Shown in pieces: positions 37,028 through 45,252 of a stretch of 64,000 nucleotides of DNA (position 1 is its first letter; each line of letters starts with the position of its first letter). The position numbers and the translations under genes were made by a program. Under the pieces are notes generated by a model. That model made no database searches and was not told the origin of the DNA. It saw only the letters and a program-made list of their open reading frames with translations. Source of the DNA: Runella limosa DSM 17973 (GTDB taxonomy: Bacteria > Bacteroidota > Bacteroidia > Cytophagales > Spirosomataceae); NCBI RefSeq assembly GCF_000482465.1, contig NZ_KI519423.1, forward strand, positions 280,894-344,893, written 5' to 3'.

Positions 37028-38465
37028 ACTCACCCATATCCTCATGTTAGGGCTGTTTGTTGGCGGCCTGTTTTTCTCGGGTTGTAAATCGCTTAAAGCG
37101 CCCGAACAATTACCTACGTTTACCCCAACGCCCGATTCTTTCAATGGCACTGCTCACAGCAGCAATGCCGCTGATATTCACTGGAAAAGCTACTTTTCCG
37201 ACCCTAATTTGGTATCGCTCATTGATACCGCATTAGCCAACAATTTCGACATTCGCATTGCGCTTCAGCGCATCGAAACCAACAAAGCCCAAGCTGAACG
37301 CGCCAAAGGGCTTACGCTGCCTTTTGTGACGGGTGCTGGTAATATTGGACAGCGCCGTTTTGGAAAATACACCATGGACGGCATCGGAAATTATGACACC
37401 AATTTCTCCAACAATATCTCTGATAATCAGCGCATTCCTGAGTATTTGCCCGACTTTAACGTTGGGCTTCAAAGCTCATGGGAATTGGATATTTGGGGGA
37501 AATTGCGGGCTAGAAAAGAGGCAGCTTTGGCTCGGTTTTTGGCCTCGGTCGAAGGTCGTAATTTTGTCATAACGAACCTGATTTCTGACATTGCTTCGTT
37601 GTATTATGAACTGATGGCGCTCGACCGCGAACTTGACTTGTTGAAAGAAACAATTACGTTGCAAGAAAACGAATTGAACATTATCAAGATTCAGAAAGAC
37701 GCAGGCCGCTCCAACGAACTGGCAGTAAAGCAGTTTGAAGCACAGCTCCTCAGTGCTCAAGGTCTTGAGGCCGAAATCTTACAACGCGTACGCGAAGCCG
37801 AAAATCGCATTAATTTTCTGTTGGGCAGGTATCCAAACCCGATCATTCGCTCCAGAAATTTGTTTATGACGGGCCTTCCGAATCAAATCAAAGCGGGCGT
37901 ACCTGCGGATTTGCTCAAAAACCGCCCCGATGTAAAACAGGCAGAATTGGAACTAGCTGCGGCTAAAGCCGAGGTGTTTATTTCAAAGGCGGCGTTTTAT
38001 CCGTCACTCAACATCACAGGTACACTTGGACTTCAATCTTTCAATCCGCAGTTTTTGATTTCACCCCAATCCATTGCTTACAACATCATTGGTGGGCTGG
38101 CCATGCCGCTTTTCAACAAAACCGCCCTCAAAGCCGAACTAAAAATGGCAAGAGCGGCGCAGGTGGAGGCCGTTTACAACTATCAGCGTAGTATCTTAAA
38201 CGGATATTTTGAGGTCTATAACCAGCTTGTGCTAATCAATAACCTCGAAAAAATTTACGATTTCAAACGCACTGAGGTGGATGCCCTCAATGCCTCTATC
38301 CAAATCGCTTCGGATTTGTTTACCACAGGCCGTGCGTCGTATTTAGAAGTTATTTTTAACCGTAAAAACGCCTTACAATCGCGTATCGACCTGATTGACG
38401 TGCGGAAGCGTCAGTATTTTGCCGTCATTAGTATTTATCGTTCGTTGGGAGGAGGTTGGAAATAA
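37020..38465 (+). CDS. Efflux outer-membrane factor, NodT/OprM-type lipoprotein
   Basis: A 481-residue TolC-superfamily protein with a lipobox (GLFFSGC). Two OEP repeats: the first around ALANNFDIRIALQRIETNKAQ, the second around LLKNRPDVKQAELELAAAKAEVFISKAAFYPSLNITG, with the classic NRPDVKQAE motif. It forms the trimeric exit duct of the tripartite pump encoded just upstream. Last gene of the operon; a hairpin with a T run follows. Confidence 0.95.
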   Translation: MRKLTHILMLGLFVGGLFFSGCKSLKAPEQLPTFTPTPDSFNGTAHSSNAADIHWKSYFSDPNLVSLIDTALANNFDIRIALQRIETNKAQAERAKGLTLPFVTGAGNIGQRRFGKYTMDGIGNYDTNFSNNISDNQRIPEYLPDFNVGLQSSWELDIWGKLRARKEAALARFLASVEGRNFVITNLISDIASLYYELMALDRELDLLKETITLQENELNIIKIQKDAGRSNELAVKQFEAQLLSAQGLEAEILQRVREAENRINFLLGRYPNPIIRSRNLFMTGLPNQIKAGVPADLLKNRPDVKQAELELAAAKAEVFISKAAFYPSLNITGTLGLQSFNPQFLISPQSIAYNIIGGLAMPLFNKTALKAELKMARAAQVEAVYNYQRSILNGYFEVYNQLVLINNLEKIYDFKRTEVDALNASIQIASDLFTTGRASYLEVIFNRKNALQSRIDLIDVRKRQYFAVISIYRSLGGGWK

Positions 38466-38484
38466 CCCATCCAAGGCGGTTTTA

Positions 38485-38514
38485 TTTGTTTCCAAGGCTT
38501 TTTTTTTACATTTG
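38485..38514 (+). promoter_or_regulatory. Bacteroidota promoter before the POT transporter
   Basis: TTTG 38485-38488, an 18-base spacer, and TACATTTG 38507-38514 (perfect TAnnTTTG). The predicted start (about 38521) falls inside the hairpin that follows at once. Confidence 0.65.
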
Positions 38515-38556
38515 TGGTAATCGAGTACGCATTTTTACTCGATTACCACTTTTTTA
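38515..38556 (+). terminator. Hairpin with T run between the efflux operon and the POT gene
   Basis: A perfect 13-bp stem (38515-38527 with 38536-38548), 8-base loop, followed by CTTTTTTT. It looks like the efflux operon terminator, yet it overlaps the start of the transcript predicted for the next gene. Confidence 0.75.
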
Positions 38557-38605
38557 ATGCACTTTTTCAGCACTCAAACCAAACCTAACTAAACTGACCT
38601 TTTTT

Positions 38606-40075
38606 ATGTCCGAAAAAACACTATTTGGCCATCCCAAGGGCTTATTTGTACTGTTTTTCACCGAAATGTGGGAGCGTTTTTCCTACTACGGTATGCGTGC
38701 CATCCTTCTGTTATTTTTGCTCGATAAAACCTCAGGGGGAATGGGCCTCAACGAAGGTGAAGGGGGCGCTATTTACGGATTATATACCTTCTCTGTCTAT
38801 CTTTTATCCTTGCCTGGCGGCTGGCTTGCCGATAACGTTTTGGGCCAACGCAAAGCCATTTGGTACGGCGGTATTGCCATTATGCTGGGTCACATTGTGC
38901 TCGCTTTTCCAGGCTCGCAGGCCGTCTTTTTTACGGGATTAGGGCTTGTAGCTATCGGAACAGGCTTGCTCAAACCCAACATCAGTTCTATCGTCAGTGA
39001 GCTATATCCTGAAGGGGGTGCCATACGTGACGCCGCCTTTTCTATCTTTTACATCGGTATCAATACGGGATCGTTTTTGGGGATTTTGATTGTAGGTTAC
39101 CTTGGTCAAAAAGTAGGCTGGCATTACGGCTTTGGGGCAGCGGCAGTAGCCATGTTCTTGGGCTTGCTTGTCTATCGTTTTACGGCCCAAACCTACCTCC
39201 AAGACAAAGGCATGTTGCCCAAGGCGTTGGCCTCCGACAAGTCTTCCGAAAAAACCAATCCTATTACGTGGGGACTCCTCGGCGCGTTGGTGGTTTTCCT
39301 TCTAGTGATGCAATTCAACGGTTTGTTCCAATGGGGTAGTAAAGCCGCCGTAGCTACATCGATGGGTGTTATTGCGGTGGCCATTGTTATCGTTTATTTC
39401 CTCAACCTTATTTTTGCGTCAGGACTTGATACCACCGAAAGAAAACGAATCGTGATTCTGTTCATTTTGTTCTGGGGTGCCGTATTGTTTTGGGCGGGTT
39501 TTGAGCAACAAGGTTCGTCGCTGCAAATTTTTGCCGACCGCTATTCTGAACTTCCTTTTGGAATGCCGTCGAGCTGGTTTCAAAACTTCAATCCTTTCTA
39601 TATCCTCGTTTTTGCCCCTGTTTTGGGTGGTTTGTGGGTATTTTTGGAGAAAAAACAATTTAATCCACCTTTGCTGGTCAAATTTGCCATTGGTTTATTT
39701 TTACTTGGATTGGGCTATTATATCATGGTAGTAGGTGCCCAAATTGCCCTTACTGGCGTAAAAGCTTCGGCCTTGTTTCTGACCTTTACGTATTTATTCC
39801 ATACCCTCGGTGAATTGTGCTTGAGCCCCGTTGGGTTAAGTGCTTATACCAAACTTGCGCCTAAAAAATACTTGAGCCAATTGATGGGTATTTGGTTTGT
39901 AGCGGCGGCGTTGGGCAACCTTTTTGCAGGTTTGTTTGCAGGAGGTTTCGACGAAGAGAACGTACAGCAAATGCCCCAAATGTTTATGAGCATCGTTTGG
40001 TTCTGCTTGGCCGTGGGCGGAGTAATCTTTATTCTTCAACGCCCGCTCAAAGATTGGATGGGTGGAATTAAGTAA
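38606..40075 (+). CDS. POT-family proton-dependent oligopeptide transporter
   Basis: A 489-residue MFS protein of the PTR2/POT family with about 14 TM segments. Signatures: FFTEMWERFSYYGMRAILLLFLLD (the ExxER motif in TM1), GGWLADNVLGQRKAIWYGG, and TGLLKPNISSIVSELYPE with FSIFYIGINTGSFLG. It couples proton entry to uptake of di- and tripeptides. The next gene starts 6 bases later. Confidence 0.95.
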   Translation: MSEKTLFGHPKGLFVLFFTEMWERFSYYGMRAILLLFLLDKTSGGMGLNEGEGGAIYGLYTFSVYLLSLPGGWLADNVLGQRKAIWYGGIAIMLGHIVLAFPGSQAVFFTGLGLVAIGTGLLKPNISSIVSELYPEGGAIRDAAFSIFYIGINTGSFLGILIVGYLGQKVGWHYGFGAAAVAMFLGLLVYRFTAQTYLQDKGMLPKALASDKSSEKTNPITWGLLGALVVFLLVMQFNGLFQWGSKAAVATSMGVIAVAIVIVYFLNLIFASGLDTTERKRIVILFILFWGAVLFWAGFEQQGSSLQIFADRYSELPFGMPSSWFQNFNPFYILVFAPVLGGLWVFLEKKQFNPPLLVKFAIGLFLLGLGYYIMVVGAQIALTGVKASALFLTFTYLFHTLGELCLSPVGLSAYTKLAPKKYLSQLMGIWFVAAALGNLFAGLFAGGFDEENVQQMPQMFMSIVWFCLAVGGVIFILQRPLKDWMGGIK

Positions 40076-40081
40076 TAAATT

Positions 40082-40693
40082 ATGACCAAAAAAGAGCTAC
40101 GCCGTGTGTTTAAACAACAACGAGTGGCCTTGTCTCCTACCGAAACAGCCGCGCAAAGTCAAGCCATTGCGCGGCTGTTTTTTGCTTCTTTCCCTGTGGC
40201 CGACTTCCAAGCCATTCACTGCTTCTTGCCCATCCATCGCCAAAACGAAGTGGATACCTTCCCCATCATTGATACCCTTCAACAAGAATTTCCCCGTACC
40301 AGCATCGTTGTTCCGCGTAGCCTTCCCGAAACGGGTGAAATGGAGCATTATCTGTGGACACCCGACGTCGAACTTCTCTCAAATCAGTGGGGAATATTAG
40401 AGCCAAACCCTTTAACTTCCCTCCATTTTCCAGTGTCAAAGATAGATTTGGTGATTATTCCACTTTTAGCTTTTGATCACCAAGGCAATCGGGTTGGGTA
40501 TGGGAAAGGGTTTTATGATCGTTTTTTGGCACAGTGCCGCTCTAATGTCCTCAAAGTAGGCGTGTCTTTTTTTGACCCAATACCAACTATTACCGATGCC
40601 GACGCCTTTGATGTTCGTTTAGATTACTGCATCACTCCTACCAATGTATGGCGATTTTTATCCACTCCTTCAGTTTCAACAGACAGGCTTTGA
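40082..40693 (+). CDS. 5-formyltetrahydrofolate cyclo-ligase
   Basis: A 203-residue enzyme of the MTHFS family, which turns 5-formyl-THF into 5,10-methenyl-THF with ATP. Motifs: LRRVFKQQRVALS at the start (substrate-binding basic residues), DLVIIPLLAFDHQGNRVGYGKGFYDRFL, which holds the ATP/Mg-binding GYGKGFYDR, and the LDYCITPTNVW end. It may be co-transcribed with the POT gene. Its tail overlaps the longest version of the next reading frame. Confidence 0.93.
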   Translation: MTKKELRRVFKQQRVALSPTETAAQSQAIARLFFASFPVADFQAIHCFLPIHRQNEVDTFPIIDTLQQEFPRTSIVVPRSLPETGEMEHYLWTPDVELLSNQWGILEPNPLTSLHFPVSKIDLVIIPLLAFDHQGNRVGYGKGFYDRFLAQCRSNVLKVGVSFFDPIPTITDADAFDVRLDYCITPTNVWRFLSTPSVSTDRL

Positions 40694-40714
40694 ACAACTT
40701 GCGGCTCGGTAACT

Positions 40715-40850
40715 GTTTGGTTTTGAGAAACCAAACACACGGTGTGAGAAACCAAACACACAGTGTGAGAAACCAAATACACAGTGTAAAAAACCAAACA
40801 CACAGTGTGAGAAACCAAATACACGGTGTAAAAAACCAAACACACTGTAA
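40715..40850. repeat. 21-bp tandem repeats headed by a TGAG palindrome
   Basis: A palindrome with a 9-bp stem and TGAG loop (40715-40736) is followed by five 21-bp units of type GTGTGAGAAACCAAACACAC, starting at 40742, 40763, 40784, 40805 and 40826. Each unit has GTGT/ACAC ends. The period is a multiple of three, so the frame reads through as RNQTHSV-type heptads. Confidence 0.85.
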
Positions 40851-43773
40851 CCAAGCAAACAATGGCGTAAGCCAAATTCGTTTTGTTTTTTTGGCGTTAG
40901 CTTTCCTTTCGCTGCCTTTTTCCAGTGTTGCCCAAACCCTCACGGGAAACATCATTGACGACGCAACCAATCAGCCCCTGCCTTTTGTAAATGTTTTTAT
41001 CAGCAACACCACCAAGGGTACGCAAACTGATGTAAAAGGGAATTTTACGCTGCGGGTCCAGACTTCGGGCTACGTCAAAGTGGTGGCGTCGATGGTGGGG
41101 TTTAAATCGTTTGAACAAGAAGTTGTTTTACGTCCCGACGAAACCCGCCGTTTTTCGATTCGACTCCAGCCTGACACTCGTTTTTTGGCGGAAGTCAAGG
41201 TGGCTGGCAAACGCGACAAACAATGGAAGCGGCTGTACAAAGACTTTCAACGTGAGTTTTTGGGACGTACCAAAAACGCCCGAAACTGCGAAATCAAAGA
41301 CCCATATTTCATTGACTTGAGTCGAAAAAAACAAGTGCTTCATGCCACTTCATCACGCCCTTTTGAGATACACAACAAATCGCTTGGCTACGATATTGAA
41401 TACCAATTAGAACAGTTTAATTCCACTACGACTAGCTACGAATTTAGCGGCAAGTTGTTGTATCGGGAAATGACGGCCAAAAATGAAGGCCAACAAAAAG
41501 AGTGGGAATTGGCCCGAAATGATGCGTATCGGGGCTCTATTTACCATTTTTTAAGGGCAGTAGCGCACAAAAAAAGTCAGTCGGAAGGCTTTCGGGTTTA
41601 TCTGGATACGGACACCACAACGCAGCGAATTTCCCGAAATCGGTATTTTAGGAACAACCGCCTCCTTGAAATTAACCCCGATACGTTGGCTTATACCGAT
41701 GTGGCTCTGCAACGCGTGATTTTACCCAACCGTAAGTACGAAATCCATTATCTCCATCGCCGCGACCCCCAAAGTTGGTATTTTGACCTCAACCGTGAAG
41801 TCACTTGGCTGACCATCAAAGGGGCAGCTTTTGCCTTTTCGTACGATGGTATTCCTGAAAATTCGTACCAAATTGCCACAAGCGGTAGCATGAGTAAAAA
41901 ACGCATTGCGGATTTACTTCCCAACGACTACCAGCCCAACGACAGCCTTTCGTCGGCCCCGCTGGAGCAAGCTGGGCTTATTCCGAATTTTCAGAAACAA
42001 GAAAAATTTTTGCTTCAACTCTCTCAATCGCACTTTGCACTGGGCGACACACTTCGCTATCAAGTAGAGGTTATTGATGCTACTTCCCACCAATTTGTGC
42101 CCCAAACCATTGTGTATCTTGCCATTCGTAACGAAAATAAAGTAGTTTGGCAACAACCTTTATGGATAGAAAACGGGCGACTTTCGGGACATTGGGTGGT
42201 TCCTGATTCATTGCAGGGAGGTACTTATCAACTAATTGCGTACAACAACTGGGCAAGGCATTTTGACGAGCGTTTTTGGGGACGAACATCCTTTCAAGTC
42301 ATCGATGCTTCTGTTTTATCTGCACAAAACGATTCGACCAACGTGGCATTTTTTCCTGAAAGCGGGCATTTGATAGCAGAACTGCCCAATCGAGTTGGGG
42401 TTCGTAGTTTTACCAAATCGGACGCTCCTGTCGCGGTTGATGGTTGGGTACTCAACGCCACCAACGATACCCTGATGGCATTTAAAACCAATGCAGAGGG
42501 GTACGGAAATTTCTTTATCATGCCTCCCTCTACCCAGCCTCTTCGCGCTAAATTAAGCAATGGAAACGACGTCATTCTCCCCATTATTCGACCCAAAGGC
42601 TACGTCATCAACGTTGATGTACTGCGCGATACGGCGACTGTTATCATTAAAATTTACAACAACCTTTCAGCCCAAGAATGGAAACCGATGCGCCTGCTGA
42701 TTCACTTACGCGGGCAAATTGTCTATGAGGCCATCGCTACCCCCAAGGGAAATCTGACCACCGCCCGCATTGCCAAAGAAGATTTGGAAGGAACAGGCGT
42801 TATGCAAGTAACCCTGCTCGACGCGCTCAATAATCCGATTGCCAGTCGCGCTTTTTATCATTTGTCCGACGACGATGATGTCTCTTTTCATTCTCAGCTT
42901 TTTGAAAGTGAATTAAGTGCTTGTTGTTTCGCCACAACCACCAACCTTGCCCGAACATTAGACGCGCTCTTACTCACGCATGACGTTCGTCCCTACAGTT
43001 CGTCGGATGCAACGGTGCTTGAATACGAATCAGGGCTCACAGTACGGGGAATGATTAAACAACCCAACGGACGTCCTGTAGCTAACAGTCCTGTAATTGG
43101 CCTTATCCAATCAGACTCAACCGCCCTGCATTTTCAAGCCTCAACTGACGTCGAAGGGAATTTTGCCTCGACTCCGATGTTGTTTTTTGGAGACACTAAC
43201 ATTACAATTCAAACGCAAAATGACAAAATCAAAAACGCATCCATTGCACTTGATACCAGATGGACGCCAATTATTCCTCAATGGTTTTGGCATCCCGTCC
43301 AGCACCTCAGTTCGTCGAAAAGAGATAGTTTAGCCCAAGTTTCAAGGCTACGCCATGCTGTTTCTACCACAACACAAACTTCTAAAGTTTCAAAAGACTT
43401 CCGACGCCCCTACCCCAAGGCCGATAGTACCTTGGTCATCGACAAATCAGACCATGCTTTTCCACTTTTACGCTTGTTGGGTGAATTTCACGGCCAAATC
43501 AAGCCCAAAACCGACGGAGTCTATTGGATAGAGCAAGGGGAAAAAGTGTCAACCCGAAAAGCTTTTTTGAGCATCGATGGGCTCCCTACCTCGTGGGAAT
43601 CATTGCAAGCGCTTTCTGGGCAAGAAATTGACGCCATCGACATCATCAGGCATTTCCAAGCCTCCAACGAGCCCGCTACCCAAGGAATGCTCAACGTCGT
43701 TCTGAAGCCTAATAGTCAGTTTTGGACAGAACAAAATTTGAAACGTTTTAACGTCAATGGATTAATAAAATGA
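40807..43773 (+). CDS. Large exported protein with carboxypeptidase-regulatory-like N-terminal domain
   Basis: An exported protein of about 988 residues. The signal peptide is IRFVFLALAFLSLPFSSVAQ, then a CarboxypepD_reg-like/TonB-plug-type beta-sandwich (TLTGNIIDDATNQPLPFVNVFISNTTKGTQTDVKGNFTLRV) and a long region with alpha-2-macroglobulin-like beta domains (FALGDTLRYQVEV, VAFFPESGHLIAEL). It lacks the 22-strand barrel of a TonB receptor. The start is unclear: no ATG lies near the signal peptide. GTG 40807, TTG 40690 (overlapping the upstream stop as TTGA) and ATG 40648 are all in frame; the extra N terminus is translated 21-bp repeat. I chose 40807 as the closest. Confidence 0.75.
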   Translation: MRNQIHGVKNQTHCNQANNGVSQIRFVFLALAFLSLPFSSVAQTLTGNIIDDATNQPLPFVNVFISNTTKGTQTDVKGNFTLRVQTSGYVKVVASMVGFKSFEQEVVLRPDETRRFSIRLQPDTRFLAEVKVAGKRDKQWKRLYKDFQREFLGRTKNARNCEIKDPYFIDLSRKKQVLHATSSRPFEIHNKSLGYDIEYQLEQFNSTTTSYEFSGKLLYREMTAKNEGQQKEWELARNDAYRGSIYHFLRAVAHKKSQSEGFRVYLDTDTTTQRISRNRYFRNNRLLEINPDTLAYTDVALQRVILPNRKYEIHYLHRRDPQSWYFDLNREVTWLTIKGAAFAFSYDGIPENSYQIATSGSMSKKRIADLLPNDYQPNDSLSSAPLEQAGLIPNFQKQEKFLLQLSQSHFALGDTLRYQVEVIDATSHQFVPQTIVYLAIRNENKVVWQQPLWIENGRLSGHWVVPDSLQGGTYQLIAYNNWARHFDERFWGRTSFQVIDASVLSAQNDSTNVAFFPESGHLIAELPNRVGVRSFTKSDAPVAVDGWVLNATNDTLMAFKTNAEGYGNFFIMPPSTQPLRAKLSNGNDVILPIIRPKGYVINVDVLRDTATVIIKIYNNLSAQEWKPMRLLIHLRGQIVYEAIATPKGNLTTARIAKEDLEGTGVMQVTLLDALNNPIASRAFYHLSDDDDVSFHSQLFESELSACCFATTTNLARTLDALLLTHDVRPYSSSDATVLEYESGLTVRGMIKQPNGRPVANSPVIGLIQSDSTALHFQASTDVEGNFASTPMLFFGDTNITIQTQNDKIKNASIALDTRWTPIIPQWFWHPVQHLSSSKRDSLAQVSRLRHAVSTTTQTSKVSKDFRRPYPKADSTLVIDKSDHAFPLLRLLGEFHGQIKPKTDGVYWIEQGEKVSTRKAFLSIDGLPTSWESLQALSGQEIDAIDIIRHFQASNEPATQGMLNVVLKPNSQFWTEQNLKRFNVNGLIK

Positions 43774-43823
43774 CAAAAAAGCTCGTCAACTTTTAACTTT
43801 TTTGTAAAAAATCCATTATTTTC

Positions 43824-43854
43824 TTGACTTACTTCTGAGAAAGACCTTATTTTG
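43824..43854 (+). promoter_or_regulatory. Promoter of the structured RNA upstream of asd
   Basis: TTG at 43824-43826, a 20-base spacer, and TTATTTTG at 43847-43854 (one mismatch to TAnnTTTG). Transcription would begin near 43861. Confidence 0.55.
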
Positions 43855-43860
43855 CACCCA

Positions 43861-43986
43861 CATTTTGAATCGTCACTGTGAACACAAAGAAATCTAAATA
43901 GACACGCGGAGCCTGATGGGATATTGACCCCAGCATGCCAGCGTGTTTGTCCAGATTCTTAACCTTCATGGTGACGATTTTTTTTT
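43861..43986 (+). ncRNA. Candidate structured RNA: sRNA or asd leader
   Basis: A stretch of about 120 bases that folds as a rod. The closing helix is AATCGTCAC (43868-43876) with GTGACGATT (43971-43979), 9 bp, running directly into nine T (43978-43986). Inside are AAGAAATCT/AGATTCTT (43887-43895 with 43953-43960, one bulge), GACACGC/GCGTGTT (43901-43907 with 43941-43947, one G-T pair), and an apical stem TGATGGG/CCCAGCA (43914-43920 with 43929-43935, one mismatch) with loop ATATTGAC. It has its own promoter. No known riboswitch class (lysine, SAM, THF) is recognised. It is either an independent sRNA ending at the T run or an attenuating leader of asd. Confidence 0.5.
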
Positions 43987-43995
43987 AGCCCCCAT

Positions 43996-44044
43996 CCCCC
44001 AATAGGGGCTTTATATCACTTAAAAAGCACTCCCCTATTGGGGG
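43996..44044 (+). promoter_or_regulatory. Hairpin immediately upstream of asd
   Basis: CCCCCAATAGGGG (43996-44008) pairs perfectly with CCCCTATTGGGGG (44032-44044) over a 23-base loop; outer bases add more C/G pairing. It ends 17 bases before the ATG and could shape ribosome access. Confidence 0.6.
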
Positions 44045-44061
44045 CGGGGGGCCAAATCATC

Positions 44062-45054
44062 ATGAAAATCGCAGTAGTAGGCGCTACCGGTTTGGTAGGC
44101 AGCGAAATCCTCAAAGTACTCGAAGAGCGTAACTTCCCAATCACTGAGTTGATTCCAGTAGCATCAGAAAGATCAGTAGGTAAACAGGTCACGTTCAAGG
44201 GTAAACAGTACACCATTGTTAGCTTTGAAGATGCAATTGCAGCAAAGCCAGCTATCGCTATTTTTTCGGCGGGTGGTGGAACTTCTTTGTCGCTTGCTCC
44301 TAAATTTGCGGAGGCAGGTATCACAGTCGTTGACAACTCATCGGCATGGCGGATGGATCCTACCAAAAAATTGGTAGTACCCGAAATCAACGCCTTCACG
44401 TTGACCAAAGAAGATAAAATCATTGCCAATCCCAACTGCTCTACCATTCAGATGGTGGTGGTTTTGAATCCATTACACAAGCGTTATGGTATCAAACGCG
44501 TAGTCGTTTCTACGTATCAGTCGGTAACGGGTACAGGTAAAGCAGCCGTTGACCAACTTTTTGCTGAACGTGCTGGAAATCAAGACGCTCCAAAGGTTTA
44601 TCCTCACCCTATCGACCTTAACGTATTGCCGCACATCGACGTTTTCTTGGACAACGGTTATACCAAAGAAGAAATGAAGATGACCAACGAAACCAAGAAA
44701 ATCATGATGGATGACAACATCGCCGTTACTGCTACGACGGTGCGTATCCCAACGATTGGTGGTCACTCAGAGGCGGTTAATATTGAGTTTGAAAATGAGT
44801 TTGACCTCAAAGATATTTACGAAATCTTGGGCCAAGCCGAAGGCGTGGTAATCCAAGACGACCCACAAAATAAAGTATATCCAATGCCTTTGACGGCACA
44901 CGGTAAGGATGAGACGTTTGTTGGACGTATTCGCCGCGACGAATCACAGCCTAAAACCCTCAATCTTTGGATTGTGGCCGACAACCTCCGCAAAGGAGCC
45001 GCGACCAACGCTGTTCAGATTGCCGAGTATTTGGTAAAAAACGAATTGGTATAA
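44062..45054 (+). CDS. asd: Aspartate-semialdehyde dehydrogenase
   Basis: A 330-residue NADPH-dependent enzyme forming aspartate-4-semialdehyde from aspartyl phosphate, at the entry to lysine/DAP, threonine and methionine synthesis. The Rossmann motif GATGLVG (residues 7-13), SAGGGTS and the catalytic cysteine C126 in ANPNCSTIQM are visible; TTVRIPTIGGHSEAVN provides the C-terminal catalytic His. The start is the ATG at 44062; an upstream in-frame TTG would extend into the leader hairpin. It is preceded by the structured leader and followed by a strong terminator, so it is probably a single gene. Confidence 0.96.
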   Translation: MKIAVVGATGLVGSEILKVLEERNFPITELIPVASERSVGKQVTFKGKQYTIVSFEDAIAAKPAIAIFSAGGGTSLSLAPKFAEAGITVVDNSSAWRMDPTKKLVVPEINAFTLTKEDKIIANPNCSTIQMVVVLNPLHKRYGIKRVVVSTYQSVTGTGKAAVDQLFAERAGNQDAPKVYPHPIDLNVLPHIDVFLDNGYTKEEMKMTNETKKIMMDDNIAVTATTVRIPTIGGHSEAVNIEFENEFDLKDIYEILGQAEGVVIQDDPQNKVYPMPLTAHGKDETFVGRIRRDESQPKTLNLWIVADNLRKGAATNAVQIAEYLVKNELV

Positions 45055-45077
45055 GGTCAGACGATAGTCAGACCGGC

Positions 45078-45116
45078 AAAAGCGCCAGTCGAGTTACATC
45101 GATTGGCGCTTTTTTT
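45078..45116 (+). terminator. Intrinsic terminator of asd
   Basis: A 15-bp stem (45078-45092 with 45099-45113; one G-T pair), 6-base loop, then further T. Confidence 0.9.
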
Positions 45117-45252
45117 GTGAATTGTTGCGTTGTTTCCAATACCTTTCCGAACTTTGCGTTATTATTGAATCTGTGATAACTCACTGTTTTTTTCTCATTT
45201 TCACAAATTACCTTTTTGACTTTCAACGTCCTAAAGACAAAGGATTGAACTA

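Noticed and set aside
43861-44061. Lysine riboswitch upstream of asd
   Set aside because: The element is too short and lacks the conserved five-helix junction sequences; kept only as an unclassified structured RNA.
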